This document shows positions 1-10,836 of a stretch of 64,000 nt of DNA, one piece after another. Position numbers and translations under genes: made by a program. The notes beneath the pieces are model-generated. The model was not told the origin of the DNA. It was given only the letters and a program-made list of their open reading frames with translations, and made no database searches. This DNA is from Sistotremastrum niveocremeum HHB9708 (Eukaryota; Basidiomycota; Agaricomycetes; Sistotremastrales; Sistotremastraceae). Location: positions 373,664 to 437,663 of the forward strand of contig KV419414.1 in the NCBI GenBank assembly GCA_001630475.1. The letters are read 5' to 3'. Positions within the stretch are counted from its first letter, which is position 1; each line of letters starts with the position of its first letter.

Positions 1-1224
1 CATCATTACCAGTACAGTCGAACACGACACGACAGCCGAGCTTCTTGATTCAATGATATCGATGTGAAAGTCCAATCAAAACCAGTCATCGTCGAGCGTT
101 CGTTTCTCCTTCTGGCTACATCCACAAGGAACGGTTCTCGGCAGATAGCAAGCTTTGATGTTCTTCGCTTGTATGATTGGATCGCTTAGGAGTGTTCTAT
201 GCTTGAATTGTCGAATGAGTGTGTCGCTCGGAAACTTTGGACTGATCGGGGGTCCGTAGCTCTTTCATATCACACCGTTCGAGACGCCAACATTCACCTA
301 CTCAATACAATACCGTCGCTCAACGCATCGAAACATGCGTTTGTGCATGATACTTCGTTCTTGTAACACGACTCAGCCGTGTAGGCGAAGTTGATGGGCG
401 AGTTTGACTGGGTATTTGCATGAGCCACCGTGCAGACGAGCAACGAGGAGGGGTTTTGGTCTTGAAGCGGAATAGTATTCATCAGAGGGAGTTAGGAGTA
501 TGTTAATAATGTATAATGGGGATGGGTTTGACCCTAATGCGGTTAGCAGCGACAGCGATCAGACGCGTAGAATTAGAACAGCGAGGAAGAGGGAGTACAG
601 ATGCTCGTTGTGGTCGTTGTGGATGACGAATAATGCTGATGCACAGTGGCAATGAATGAAAGGAGGATGGAGAGGGAGAGGATCGATGGAGGATGTATCG
701 ATGGAGACTGAATGCAATGCGTCGTGTCTGTTCGTGCTCGTGTCGTGTTACGAAGTTGCCATTCCAAAGCTTCGGTCATTCATCACGACAGTCGCGTTCA
801 TCGTATGATTCATCACGCACGAACGCGTTCATGAACGAGACATCTCTCTCACGACGAGAGGGATCTAACCATATCGAGGGTGTCGAAAGGACCGCTAAAC
901 TTCGCGAAGGGATGGGAACTCAATTTCGATAAGGATAAGCAATGGTCGGGACACTGTGCCTTCTCGATGAATCCCGGTTGGCAAGGAGGAATGAGGCGAA
1001 AACGGGAGAACAGGCGGTTCATTCCGGAATCCTAAACGTTTGAGGGAGGGTCCTTAGCGAAGAGAACCTCGAAGAGCGAGAATGTGCTCGCGTTCATGTT
1101 GTGCTGCACAGATGAACGTTCACCGATCTTGGATGAGATGCGATGACGAATAACCCGAACCCGAATCAAACGGCAAAGCCAAGCCACTGAGGAATAGTAG
1201 GCCCATTGACACCCGTCCCAGCAC
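1..1224. other. Intergenic, window edge; no gene supported
   Basis: I see no open frame here with coding character, no splice-compatible exon chain and no RNA gene. The right end would hold the 3' untranslated part of the minus-strand ketopantoate reductase-like gene. Confidence 0.5.
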
Positions 1225-2679
1225 TCAATTCTTGAGGTGAGGATAATAATCAATCGCCACGTTCGGCATCGATTTTTTCAGCTTCACCATCCATAGCAAC
1301 GCATCAATGGTAGGTGTCCGAACACCATATTCCAGACCTGCGCGATGCAGGTATCCATTCATAAAATCGATCTCGGTCTGCCCTCCTTTACGCATGTCGA
1401 CCAACATGGAGGAAAAATTATCTGCCGTTTGTTTGGAGACCTTTCGGCACCGAAGGTGAAGTTCACGCGAACGCAATTCTCGCGGTAACAGGATGTTGAC
1501 TTCGTCGAGCTCGATATTTGCATATCTGTGACGAGTAGTGGAGTCGGAGAGGTTGACGTTAGAATGACGGAGAGTTTGGGCCTTGAATACGTCCGAGGCT
1601 TCGTTGCATACGGCTTTAGCAATCCGATGAGCCGAGGGCCAAAGGAAAAGATCGCCATTACGACAACCCATCAACGCCGTTAACGGATTGATAACACTAT
1701 TCACGACCAGCTTCTGACGCAGACGGGTCTGCATGTTCTCCGCCGTTTCCCAAACAGGGTTTAACTCGGAAAGGGAAAGCAATAGTCGGATGGTCGCTCG
1801 GAGGGAAGCATAACGCGTATCAGGGGATGTTAGGGAAGGCGGAGAAGAAGCATTCGATTGCAGTGTGGAGGTGGGGAGTGCGGAGGGTCTAGTTGGGAAG
1901 GCGGGTGGCGCAATATCATCGAGGGACAGGGCTCTCGTTCGTACCCCAGCTTCAGCGGAGCGCGTGGACGCCTCAAAATCACGCCCCTGGGGGTCTGGTA
2001 CAATTCCAAATCGGAGGTCTCCATCGCCTGCATGGACGGTATGAAGAGGTTTTCTGAGCCAAGCTCCGTGTGTGTTACTGGCGAGCACGAAATGAGGTCG
2101 TTCATCTGGATTCCGGAACAACTCATTAATGACTTTCTCGTAGATGCCCATCCCGTTCTGGAGGAGGACGATGGTCGTCGAGGAGGACATGCGGGGACGG
2201 AGTTGTTGGAGGACAGGAATGACTTGGAACGCCTTGGTCGCGACGAACAAGGATTCGATTTTCGTGCTATTGTCGCGAAAACGGCCTCCTGACAACGTCG
2301 ACGATCTCGATGTGGATGAAAGAGAGGTGGTTGAGTTCCTGTTCTTCTGCATCTGTTCCTCCCTGTACCGATTGAACCGCCTGTGTTCGAACCCATCATC
2401 CACCCTCGCAAACATATTTCGAACGCCTCCGCTCTCGTCAAACACGAGGTTCGAGATTCTGTTTTCCAGCGCATCCATCTCATCCCATTCGAATCCTCGA
2501 ACATTCGATACTTCTGAACTTTTTTCGACAAAGAGAGGTGTACTGGCGTTCGGCGGCTGAAGGAAGCGCTTTCTATTTCGGATGATAATGCTGATGGGAT
2601 GGTCTTCTGATAAGGTTCGCCGGAGGTGAAATGCGAATAAGGAGCCGACTGAGCCCAAGCCGACGACATGGAATCGCAT
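1225..2679 (-). CDS. 2-dehydropantoate 2-reductase-like protein (ketopantoate reductase, ApbA/PanE family)
   Basis: Single-exon gene of 484 residues. The family reduces 2-dehydropantoate to pantoate with NADPH, a step towards pantothenate and CoA. The N-terminus carries the Rossmann dinucleotide fingerprint GLGSVGSLFAFHLRR (residues 8-22), directly after the start methionine, which fixes the start at 2679. A segment LFVATKAFQVIPVLQQL has the conserved Lys after the second strand, then LLQNGMG and SNTHGAWL, typical of the family. The C-terminal helical domain shows KLVVNSVINPLTALMGCRNG and, near the end, GGQTEIDFMNGYL. At 484 residues it is longer than bacterial PanE (~300). The extra length lies in a charged insert around residues 85-125 and a Ser/Pro-rich insert around residues 240-285. 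Some fungal members of this fold act on other 2-oxo acids, so the exact substrate is inferred from family membership. Confidence 0.9.
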   Translation of the reverse strand: MRFHVVGLGSVGSLFAFHLRRTLSEDHPISIIIRNRKRFLQPPNASTPLFVEKSSEVSNVRGFEWDEMDALENRISNLVFDESGGVRNMFARVDDGFEHRRFNRYREEQMQKNRNSTTSLSSTSRSSTLSGGRFRDNSTKIESLFVATKAFQVIPVLQQLRPRMSSSTTIVLLQNGMGIYEKVINELFRNPDERPHFVLASNTHGAWLRKPLHTVHAGDGDLRFGIVPDPQGRDFEASTRSAEAGVRTRALSLDDIAPPAFPTRPSALPTSTLQSNASSPPSLTSPDTRYASLRATIRLLLSLSELNPVWETAENMQTRLRQKLVVNSVINPLTALMGCRNGDLFLWPSAHRIAKAVCNEASDVFKAQTLRHSNVNLSDSTTRHRYANIELDEVNILLPRELRSRELHLRCRKVSKQTADNFSSMLVDMRKGGQTEIDFMNGYLHRAGLEYGVRTPTIDALLWMVKLKKSMPNVAIDYYPHLKN

Positions 2680-4856
2680 GTCAGTGGAGAATGGGTCTGG
2701 CCGAGATGTAATTGCATGGGTCTAGTGACCCCACCCCACAATCGGATTATTAGTTTAGACTAGGGGGGTCGTATCTCTATGTCCTACTCAATCAAGTGTT
2801 CCAATGGCAGTGAAGCTTGGACGTACAATGTGTGCCAGTGATTGGTACACTGGGTCTGTACCTGAAGTCACGGTCGCTTTTACGCGATTGCGAAGAACTT
2901 TTCCGTCTCGTGATACGCTCTAGTGCGTGTCTTCTCCAGACTCGTGTTGCCTCTTCAAGTCGCTTGTAGGTAATCCAAGTCGATGTCTGGCAAGAGTAGC
3001 TCAGGGCGAGCTCAGAGAAATTTACTTGCAGAGACGCCTTAGCACTAATTCAAACCCCGATCAGGCTTACCCGCATATTTTGTCCTCGATTTTCAGCCTG
3101 CTCTGACGACATTAGATCCTGAATCACAAAAAGGATTCAAAGGTGACGAGATACATTTGACGCGGAATTAGGATTTTTTGGATGATTTGATTCATCCCCG
3201 AGGCTTTCAACGAGGCTCTGCCCATAAGCGACCATCAACACAAGCTCGCGCTCGGCTCTCTCTGTTTTCCGTCACATGAAAGGCAATTATGGCCTAACTG
3301 TACCCCATGACCTTTCACCCATCATTCTCGTACACAAAGAAGCCGGCAATTCCGAATAATGGTACCAGTCCCACGAACATCTTGCCCAGCTAGCCATCCC
3401 TCGCAAGCCATTTTTTCAGAGACATTAGTTCATACTAGGCAATTACATTTGACTGTCTACATAAGAAAACGAGTGGCCTTATTCCTGGTACTTGGAATAT
3501 GACTGTCGATGTTGAACTAGTCTCGATCCTCAGGTGTTTTTCGCGAGTGTGGTTCATCTAGAGGCCTTAGCCCTCTGACTCTGACAGCTTGGCCTTGAGG
3601 CATACATGAGTCTAGTCGTTGCTATGTATTGCTCGTCCTCGTTGGTTCAGTAAGGACGATCAATTGCTCAATCTTAATCCGACTCTCTTTTGTTTTCTCA
3701 TTCTTCTTCCAGTCACGAAGGTGCAACGACTCGGAAAAGCCAATGCCGTCGAAGGACATGCGTCCCAGTCGTGTCGATTCTTGATCCCCGGGCTAGGGAG
3801 TTGATTGCATGTAATCGATGGCTGGAGGGACCGAGGATGTTTATTCGGCTCTACCGACGTGACTAAATAACTCGTGAGGATTTTCGTCTTTGTTCCATTT
3901 CGGTTAACTGAATGACATCCTTTTGTTTAGCCAACCAGGTCGTTTTCCTATGCACATTCGACGAAGAAGTGATTTCGAGGAAGGATAGCAGCACTTGTCG
4001 TAAGATCGACCCGGGTTGTCCCCACAATGCGTCGCGTCATGTCGGTCTACTGCAGGGTCGCGCGATCGCTTATGGGATATGCGCAAAAAATAACCGGGCC
4101 CCCGAGTAAAGCCATGGCCATTCATCGGAATTGAGGTCCGTCGTCGGTCTTGTTCTTAATATCCAGGTCAGAGTTCACGCCTAAGGGGCATGTCGATTTC
4201 GACCCCTCGTTCCACATTCTGAGGCTGAGCGAATACTGAAATCGGTTGGAGTTGGATCACTGGTCAACAATGCAGGGATAAAGAAATGCTAAATGGGTTT
4301 AATGTTGTGGGAGAGTGGCGGAGGCCCCGGGGTCTAGCTCTCACGATGAGAGAAGAAGTGAAGGGTTACTAGATTTGGGAGTGGACGATTGATCCGGAAT
4401 GCAGAAGGAGGATGCCGCGATTCCCAGGTGAGATAAGGAAATCAGGGCCGGAATATATTCTAATTCTACCGAGTCGAAGCTGGAAAATCAGAGAAAGGAC
4501 GTCGATAATTGGAGTGACGACAAAGTGATGTGTTACAAAGACGCTGAAGGCACAATGAGAAGTAGCTATGCACAAGAATAGGAAGGAGTTGCAAGGCACG
4601 AAAGGGAGGTAATTGTCGGAGCTTGAAATGAATGTAAGCCAAACAAGGAAGCCAAACGGCGTTGGAGAGAGTCTGGAGAGCCGGGCCTTCGCTCTTGACC
4701 ACTCGCACTCATCGTCTCCGCTGTCTGTGCTTTGCCTTTGACGACTGACACGGCGACGACTCACGACCTTTACGCACTCGACGACCGGAACGACACGTGA
4801 CGAGCCTTTGTGCTATACGAGTAGCATCGACTGCATCTGCTTACTGCTCGCTGATC
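2680..4856. other. Divergent intergenic region between the reductase and the bHLH gene
   Basis: About 2.2 kb without a supported gene. It must hold the promoters of both flanking genes, which are transcribed away from each other. A sequence at 2994-3058 loosely resembles a tRNA A box and B box but cannot fold as a tRNA. Short open frames at 3619-3804 and 4369-4764 show no recognisable family. Confidence 0.5.
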
Positions 4857-6315
4857 ATGGACGCCCACGAGACGAGCAACGACCCGACTGCCTCTTACAA
4901 TTTCTACCAGGCAGAAGAAGACCCTTATTCAGGCATTATGTACCAGCCAGCACATCAAATCTCTCCATATGTTGTCCAAAACGTGCAGTCCGCACCTCCG
5001 CCTCGTGTGTACTCATCCCCTTTACCGTCTATTTCTTGCTATATTATTTATAATATCGCTTCGTCTCTTCCGAATGAGCTCTAATACCCTTTTCCATTCT
5101 CAGGTTCCATATCCACTCCCGATCTCCAAGCGATGCAGTTGCGCACTTTGAACCTCGACTCTCTCCCCCAGCAGCAGCAGCAGCAACATCCTCATTACTC
5201 GCACTCTCTGCTTCAACAACACCATCATCATCACCCCCAGCCACACCCTGCCCATCGTTTCCAGCAGTACCACCCCGCCGTTATCTCTCCACACGACGAC
5301 GGCTCCGTCGGCTCGCTCTCCTCAGCACACCCTTCAATCCCACCGTCCCCTCCACCCGTATCCCCGCCCCATTCAAGCTCAGACGTCTCCGAGCACGGTC
5401 AAGCCGGCGCGATCACATTCAACCCTCACCAAACAGGTACTATAACTCCAAACACGACGCCTTCCTCAGGAGCCACCTCGCCGACCTCCTCGAGAGGTTC
5501 ATCGCTCGTGCATCGCACCCACTCGCATCCGCGATATAATCCTACTCCCTCTCCGAGTCAGCGCCGACGAAGAGGAAGATCAGCCGATTATTCTGATGGC
5601 GAGGACGACGGAATTGGGAATCATATTGGTGTCGGCCCTGGTGGAGGCATGATCATGGGCGTTGGAGGCATGGGTGGTGCCACCGATCCTCATATGATGG
5701 ACAGGATGGCGAATTCGAGGAAAGAGGTCACTCGGAAGCAGAGGATTGAAGCTGAGCAGCGGCGGAGAGACGAGTTGAGGGAAGGGTATGCCCGACTGAA
5801 GGATGTTCTGCCCATCACGAACCAGAAGAGTAGCAAAGTTTCCTTATTGGAGCGAGGTATGTTTTGCTTTATCCTTGTCTTGTCGCCGAACTTACGTTGT
5901 GTGAACAGCGACGAATCACATTGTGAACCTTACCAAGATGAACGAGACTCTTCAGCAACGGCTTACCGCTCAAGACCTCGAAATCACGCGACTTCGTCAT
6001 CTGAACGAGCGGATATCCGGCATCGTCCCAGGCTCATCGACAGCCCTATCATCGACGCCTCCCTCGATTATTCCTCCTTCAGGACAATCATCTTCTACGG
6101 GACAACCACTCTCAGCGTCAGATCACGTCCAATCACCGTCCCTCCTTCATCTATCGCCGAATCCGGGCAACGCACATCAAAGTGCTGCCAACGGCGTCGA
6201 TGAGAATGACGACGAGCATGCAGGGACTGGTGGGATGTACGCGGGAAAACTCGAACCTAGTACTCCGTCAAGTGTTGACTTGAGCCTGGGCTCAACAGGA
6301 GAGAAAACGTATTAA
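4857..6315 (+). CDS. bHLH transcription factor
   Basis: Three exons (4857-5004, 5104-5856, 5909-6315) give 435 residues; the phases agree at both junctions (GTGTGT..CAG and GTATGT..CAG). The basic helix-loop-helix domain spans the second intron: a basic region and helix 1 (RKQRIEAEQRRRDELREGY), a short loop, then helix 2 read across the splice (SKVSLLERATNHIVNL), followed by a leucine-rich extension (LQQRLTAQDLEITRLRHL) that suggests a zipper. The Glu and the RRR triplet match E-box-binding members; the residue at the usual His position is Arg. The first 200 residues are low complexity with a QQQQQQ run, a HHHHH run and Ser/Pro-rich stretches, likely an activation region. I start at the ATG followed by DAHETSNDP; an upstream GTG in frame is not a likely start. 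The target genes cannot be told from sequence. Confidence 0.9.
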
Positions 6316-9300
6316 GCCCGCTCTCTGTGGCACTATGGTCCTTCACAGTTCTGTCTCGATATCGATTATGCCCGCCCGCCTCTTCCGATTTGGTCTCAAT
6401 CTCGCTCTCAATCTACTCTTTTGCTCTCCGATGGACGATTCTTATTCACATCTCGCCTCGACCCATTTCTATTCAAATGTATATTCTTTATCTTCACTCA
6501 ACATTCAACTTGCGGGTTCAAGCTGGCTATAAGCTACGATCCAGGAACGAATCCGACTTCATCAGACGTAAAATGCATTGTGGGACTCGACGTCCCGTCA
6601 TGCTTTCCTCCCTTCGACGAGCGACACCTCGGACGTATCGGACTATGCTGGTGGCCCAGTTGCCCCTCCTTCCTCCGATTCTTCCATCAGTGTCGCATGC
6701 CGCTGAGCGTACGATTGTATCGATAACGCACCCAGCGTCCGCGGCTTTGGATATGGATATGGCACGATGGAAGTGACATCGCTCGTTCTCCGAGATTGAG
6801 CCGTCACTTGTTATCGTTGCTTTCTTGTTGAGGACTCGATGGCTCCTCAAACCATATTCGCCGTCTTCGACTGATACCTTGTATCGGTCTCCCGTCGTTG
6901 GAATCCCCCGCTGCTCTCCCTGCGAGAGCATCCCCTATCAACTTCGACTCCAGTCTGTGATTCTTTCATGATTTGCTCCCCAGTGGAGTACCATGATCGG
7001 CTCGATTGTCGGACGTTCCTTACATCCGTGCTTTGACTTGCCCCATTTTGATGTTGAGAAGCCTTTGGTGCTATTTGCTCTTTTTCTATTTCCATATCCG
7101 ACACCTTTTCATATCCTGCATTTATTCAAATTCATTTTGCATTTTTCTTGCATTTTTTTTTCTCGAGAAAATTGGTTTGGGTGCTTTTGTCATCAACCGT
7201 TTGATCACGTCACGCGCAATCGTCATCTTCATCATCACATCCAATCCTCCCAATTTTTATCTTCTCACTCAACACCGATTTTCTCATTTTACTTCCTTGC
7301 GTTGCGGCTTTCATGAAAGCCTCACCACCTTCCGTTCCAAAATCTTCATCGACTTCCGATCTTCAACCGATCCGATCACATCTCCCACCTTACAAATCAT
7401 TCTCATACACCAGCGCCTTTCTCACTCACGAATCGAATGAACTCTAACGCAAAAACATCTCGCCTTGATGACGACCCGGCATTTGATCATGCTGATCAAT
7501 GTCTCTTTTCACTCCTTTACTCTCGCTCTCCGTGCTTTCCTTTCATTACGAGGGCCCCGTCAAGAACAATTGGATAACAATCTCTCGACTTCGCCTTCCC
7601 ATATCACACCGCTTGCTCCTCCGTCAACTTCCGATCCAACTCAAACTTGGAAAATCGAAGACGTACCTCGCAAAATAAAATCATACGGGACGGATGGACG
7701 GACGTCCCTACCGTGCGAGTCAAGACTGTTGACACAGTTCCTACACTCGCGTCCTTCGGCGCTATCCAAAACGTATCGCCGTCAAGCTTCGACTCCTCTC
7801 CTCCGCTATCATCGACCTGCGTGTACCATTCAAACCGAATGCCGATGCGAAACTACACTGTCACGCCGTGCGCCACGAGCCCTCAACTTGATATTGGTTT
7901 GCGAAGTTGTTTGCACGCTACTGTTTGTGCCGTTGAGCAGATTGACAGACGGGACGTAGGTAGCATGCATGATAGCAGGATTCTGGAGCCGAATATACTA
8001 ATAAGTACTGTGCTGCGAGTCAGTATATTCAGTATAGAATCAGTATCCTTGTTCTCTCTTTTCTCGTACTGCTGTGTTTGTTTCCTTGTTCAAAAATCTT
8101 GGATTAAAGTCTGCTTGTTCCGTTGCCTCTTTTGTCCTTTTTTTCTAGAGTTATCCCGTGAATGGACACTTCTTTCTCTGGCACTTCCACCATGCTCAAC
8201 AATACTGATATCAAAGTCGATCCGGGAGAGCCGCAAGTACAGTACATGTACCTGATATCTACCAAGTCTAAACGATGAACACGTGCCACTCAACACCGCT
8301 CCCTTCGTGGCGTGAGATATGCTGCCTATATAGGCTATATACGGTTAGAATCGAGATTGACAGGCCTCATGTTGATGGAGGAATTGCCTGGCTGTTCATA
8401 AGCTTCATATCTTATGCCGCGCGTCAGGAGAACGTCGGGTTCGGGAGTTTGTCGAGATGAAGGGGTTGAGAGTGGCGTGATAGTGTGGGGATGGTGTGGG
8501 GATGGTGTCAGGGTTGAGCCATCGACTGAGAAGATCCCCGGAACCTGGGCTACGAGATAGTGTGGTTAGCTTGGCAGTCTTTTCTCTCTGATACGAAGCA
8601 GAGGAGGAGAATAACAAGACAACTTAATTGAACACTACTCGGGTAATACTGATCGCAGAAAAAAGGCGGCAAAATAATAAACAAACATAGTTGGCGTCTA
8701 TCACTACTATGACTTCCCGATGTCGAAGAGTAGAATTAAGGGCACGGACAAAGGAAGGGCTACCCACTTTGCCGAGAAACAGCCTCATGGAGCCAGCACG
8801 TCCGGAGCATTCAAACAGAATCGCAAGACAGCATGTCGGGAATTAGTGCTATAATTAATGACAATGAAGTTGCTAGAACGACTACCGGTCCGCGGGTTTC
8901 ATTTCATGTTAAGCTCAAGCGTCTGTTCTTCGAATGAAGACCGAGAAGTTATCGGGAGCAATCGTATCCCACTGAACGTTCCTCTGAGTCCACGAGAAGC
9001 TTGATGCAATATCGTCGTATAGAATTTTGGGAATCTAGAGATAGCCCTGGTAATGGTCAGCTTCAAATTGCTGCAGACCAAGGACGTGTCGAGTCACTAA
9101 CCGTGCCCTCACAACAAAATACGAGGAATGAGAAAGCAGAGAAATATGTTCAATCTCGAAAGCCGCTGAGAATGATCTCATGGTTCTGGATGTCCAGAAA
9201 GTATAGGCGGAAACGGATATGAATATCGATCGTTGGTATGGTTGTCCTTTCCCTAGAATTTCACGAGATCCGATCGCACTGTGGATTGTAGGGCCCGAGT

Positions 9301-10400
9301 CTCCGGAAGCAAACGAGGCCGCATGTTGCGGACCTGAGCACAGACTAAAGTAAACGAGGCAGCAGGAGAACAAGACCGTTGTTTGCGGTTCTTCCGTTAT
9401 GTTCAAGATCGCAAAGAAACCTCCGAGATTATCTCTCTGCTGCTTGCCTGTTCTGGCACACATCGAGACGAGCGCATAGAGCTACCTGCGCATGTCAATA
9501 TCACGCAAGGATTTAGGCCCTTGACTGACAGTCTAGCCCAATGTTGAATCGCTTTCAACTCCTTCGGGTATTTCGGTGAAAGTTGGCCTGAGGCCGATCA
9601 ACAAAATCCTCGAAAAATAGCCCATCAACACGTGTCAGGAAGAATAATCAGCGCACCTGGCGACGTGAGAAAAACAAGAGACCGCTAGCAAAGACAACAT
9701 ATGCTCACTCTTTTGACGCGGAAATCGAGTCTCTGCGTGTTCCCTTTGGGTTGCCTCGTGTTTCAGGGTCGTCAGAAACAGGACGCCTTCACTCAGGGTC
9801 GGCTTGAACTAGCTCTTTTGCACGCTTGGTGTTCGGGGGTCGGGAGGATGCAGGCTTCCCCTGCTCTACGGTTCCTTTAGGCAGTTTCGGCCGATCGACT
9901 AGATAACCTAGATGAAAGGAAGGGATGAAATGACGAATGTGCTTGTGTAGAATCAAGTCGTATTAGCTTTGTTTGATGCGCCGGGACGCCAACGGAACTT
10001 GAAGGCCTACCAAAATACTAGTAATTGACCCAGAAAACCAATGGGCTTTGGGTAGCTGAAATTCGTGGACTTAGCGTGGTGCATGTTGTCTCGAACCTGT
10101 TCTTGAAAGTTGGGCAGTTTGATTACTGCATTTCAGGGCACCGATAGTGGAAACTCGCCAGGTTAAAAGGCATACTAGTAATTGAACAGAATTTCGATTC
10201 CGAACTCTGCAGAGCTTCTATGACTGCAGGTGTAAGAATGAGCAGGCAAGTAGGAGGAGAATACAACCATTTCAATTATGTACATCGGATTCCGCGGACA
10301 ATCAAACGAGTACGGGGGCGGAGATAGCGGGATGAACGCTCGGAATGGAAATGTCCGGATTGGATGATTATTATTTATTGATTATTTAGAATAATGGTTA
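6316..10400. other. 4-kb gene-poor stretch; possible short exon at 7437
   Basis: The first kilobase after the bHLH stop is pyrimidine-rich on the plus strand, as in basidiomycete untranslated and promoter regions. An ATG at 7437, after a CT-rich leader, opens a 45-codon frame beginning MNSNAKTSRLDDDPAF, which could be a first exon, but I found no convincing downstream exon chain. Two overlapping frames at 7465-7959 and 7647-8255 have no recognisable motif. A 142-codon minus-strand frame at 9035-9463 is also unrecognised. I support no gene here. Confidence 0.4.
10015..10185. repeat. Pair of 14-bp exact direct repeats (ATACTAGTAATTGA)
   Basis: ATACTAGTAATTGA occurs at 10015-10028 and again at 10172-10185, bracketing 143 bp. 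The spacing and exactness could mark a target-site duplication around a small insertion, but the inner sequence has no inverted ends and no poly-A tail that I can see. Confidence 0.4.
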
Positions 10401-10683
10401 GGTTAGGGTTAGGACTACTTAGGTGCCAAAAAAAGAGGGCAGGTTAGCCCGAGGGGCCAATCCTGCACAGGAAAATATTTGGACGGTGCATGAGGGGTTT
10501 CCCCATACATGTCACAGCTCCTCCGCTATGGAACAGGGTCGCCGTGCTATGCGGAGTTTCCATGACACATATACCCAATTACGTGAAGGGGTACATGCCA
10601 TCAAGGTAAGTATGAAGAAAAGCGCTACACACCCAAGAGCCTTATATACCCCAACGTCGTGCACGGGCCATGTCGTGCACGTG
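10401..10683 (+). repeat. Dispersed ~283-bp repeat with telomere-like end, copy 1
   Basis: Starts with GGTTAGGGTTAGGACTACTT and ends at a CACGTG palindrome. It matches two minus-strand copies in this window (17749-18032 and 48834-49116) with only a few differences over most of its length, so all three moved or were copied recently. The interior contains an A-run (CCAAAAAAAGAGGG), a GC-rich block and a frame that stays open in all copies but changes amino acids as freely as silent sites. In the reverse direction it carries TATATAAGG. This copy has an extra GGTTA before the telomere-like motif. It sits 154 bp before the likely start of the DUF6535 gene A. It resembles a small non-autonomous element, but class is unknown: I see no tRNA-like head, no long inverted ends and no TG..CA ends. 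Confidence 0.85.
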
Positions 10684-10836
10684 TCAATAAATCTTGCAAA
10701 TAATTGATGCCGCTATGCCGGCCGACGGATATAGCGCACTATGCTCCGCTCCCGAAATCCCGCCAGCTCGCCTGTGGTGCACCGCCTGGACAATCCGTAC
10801 GTTGCTGTGCCCAGATATATCGCTGCTCATGCACTC

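Noticed and set aside
2990-3062. tRNA-like A box (TAGCTCAGGGCG) and B box (ATTCAAACCCC)
   Set aside because: The D stem can pair but no acceptor, anticodon or T stem forms, and the spacing is off. Probably chance.
7465-8255. Overlapping 164- and 202-codon frames after the bHLH gene
   Set aside because: Composition follows the pyrimidine-rich strand; no motif, no consistent splice chain.
10401-10683. Solo long terminal repeat
   Set aside because: No TG..CA ends and no clear target-site duplication; the telomere-like end is not an LTR feature.
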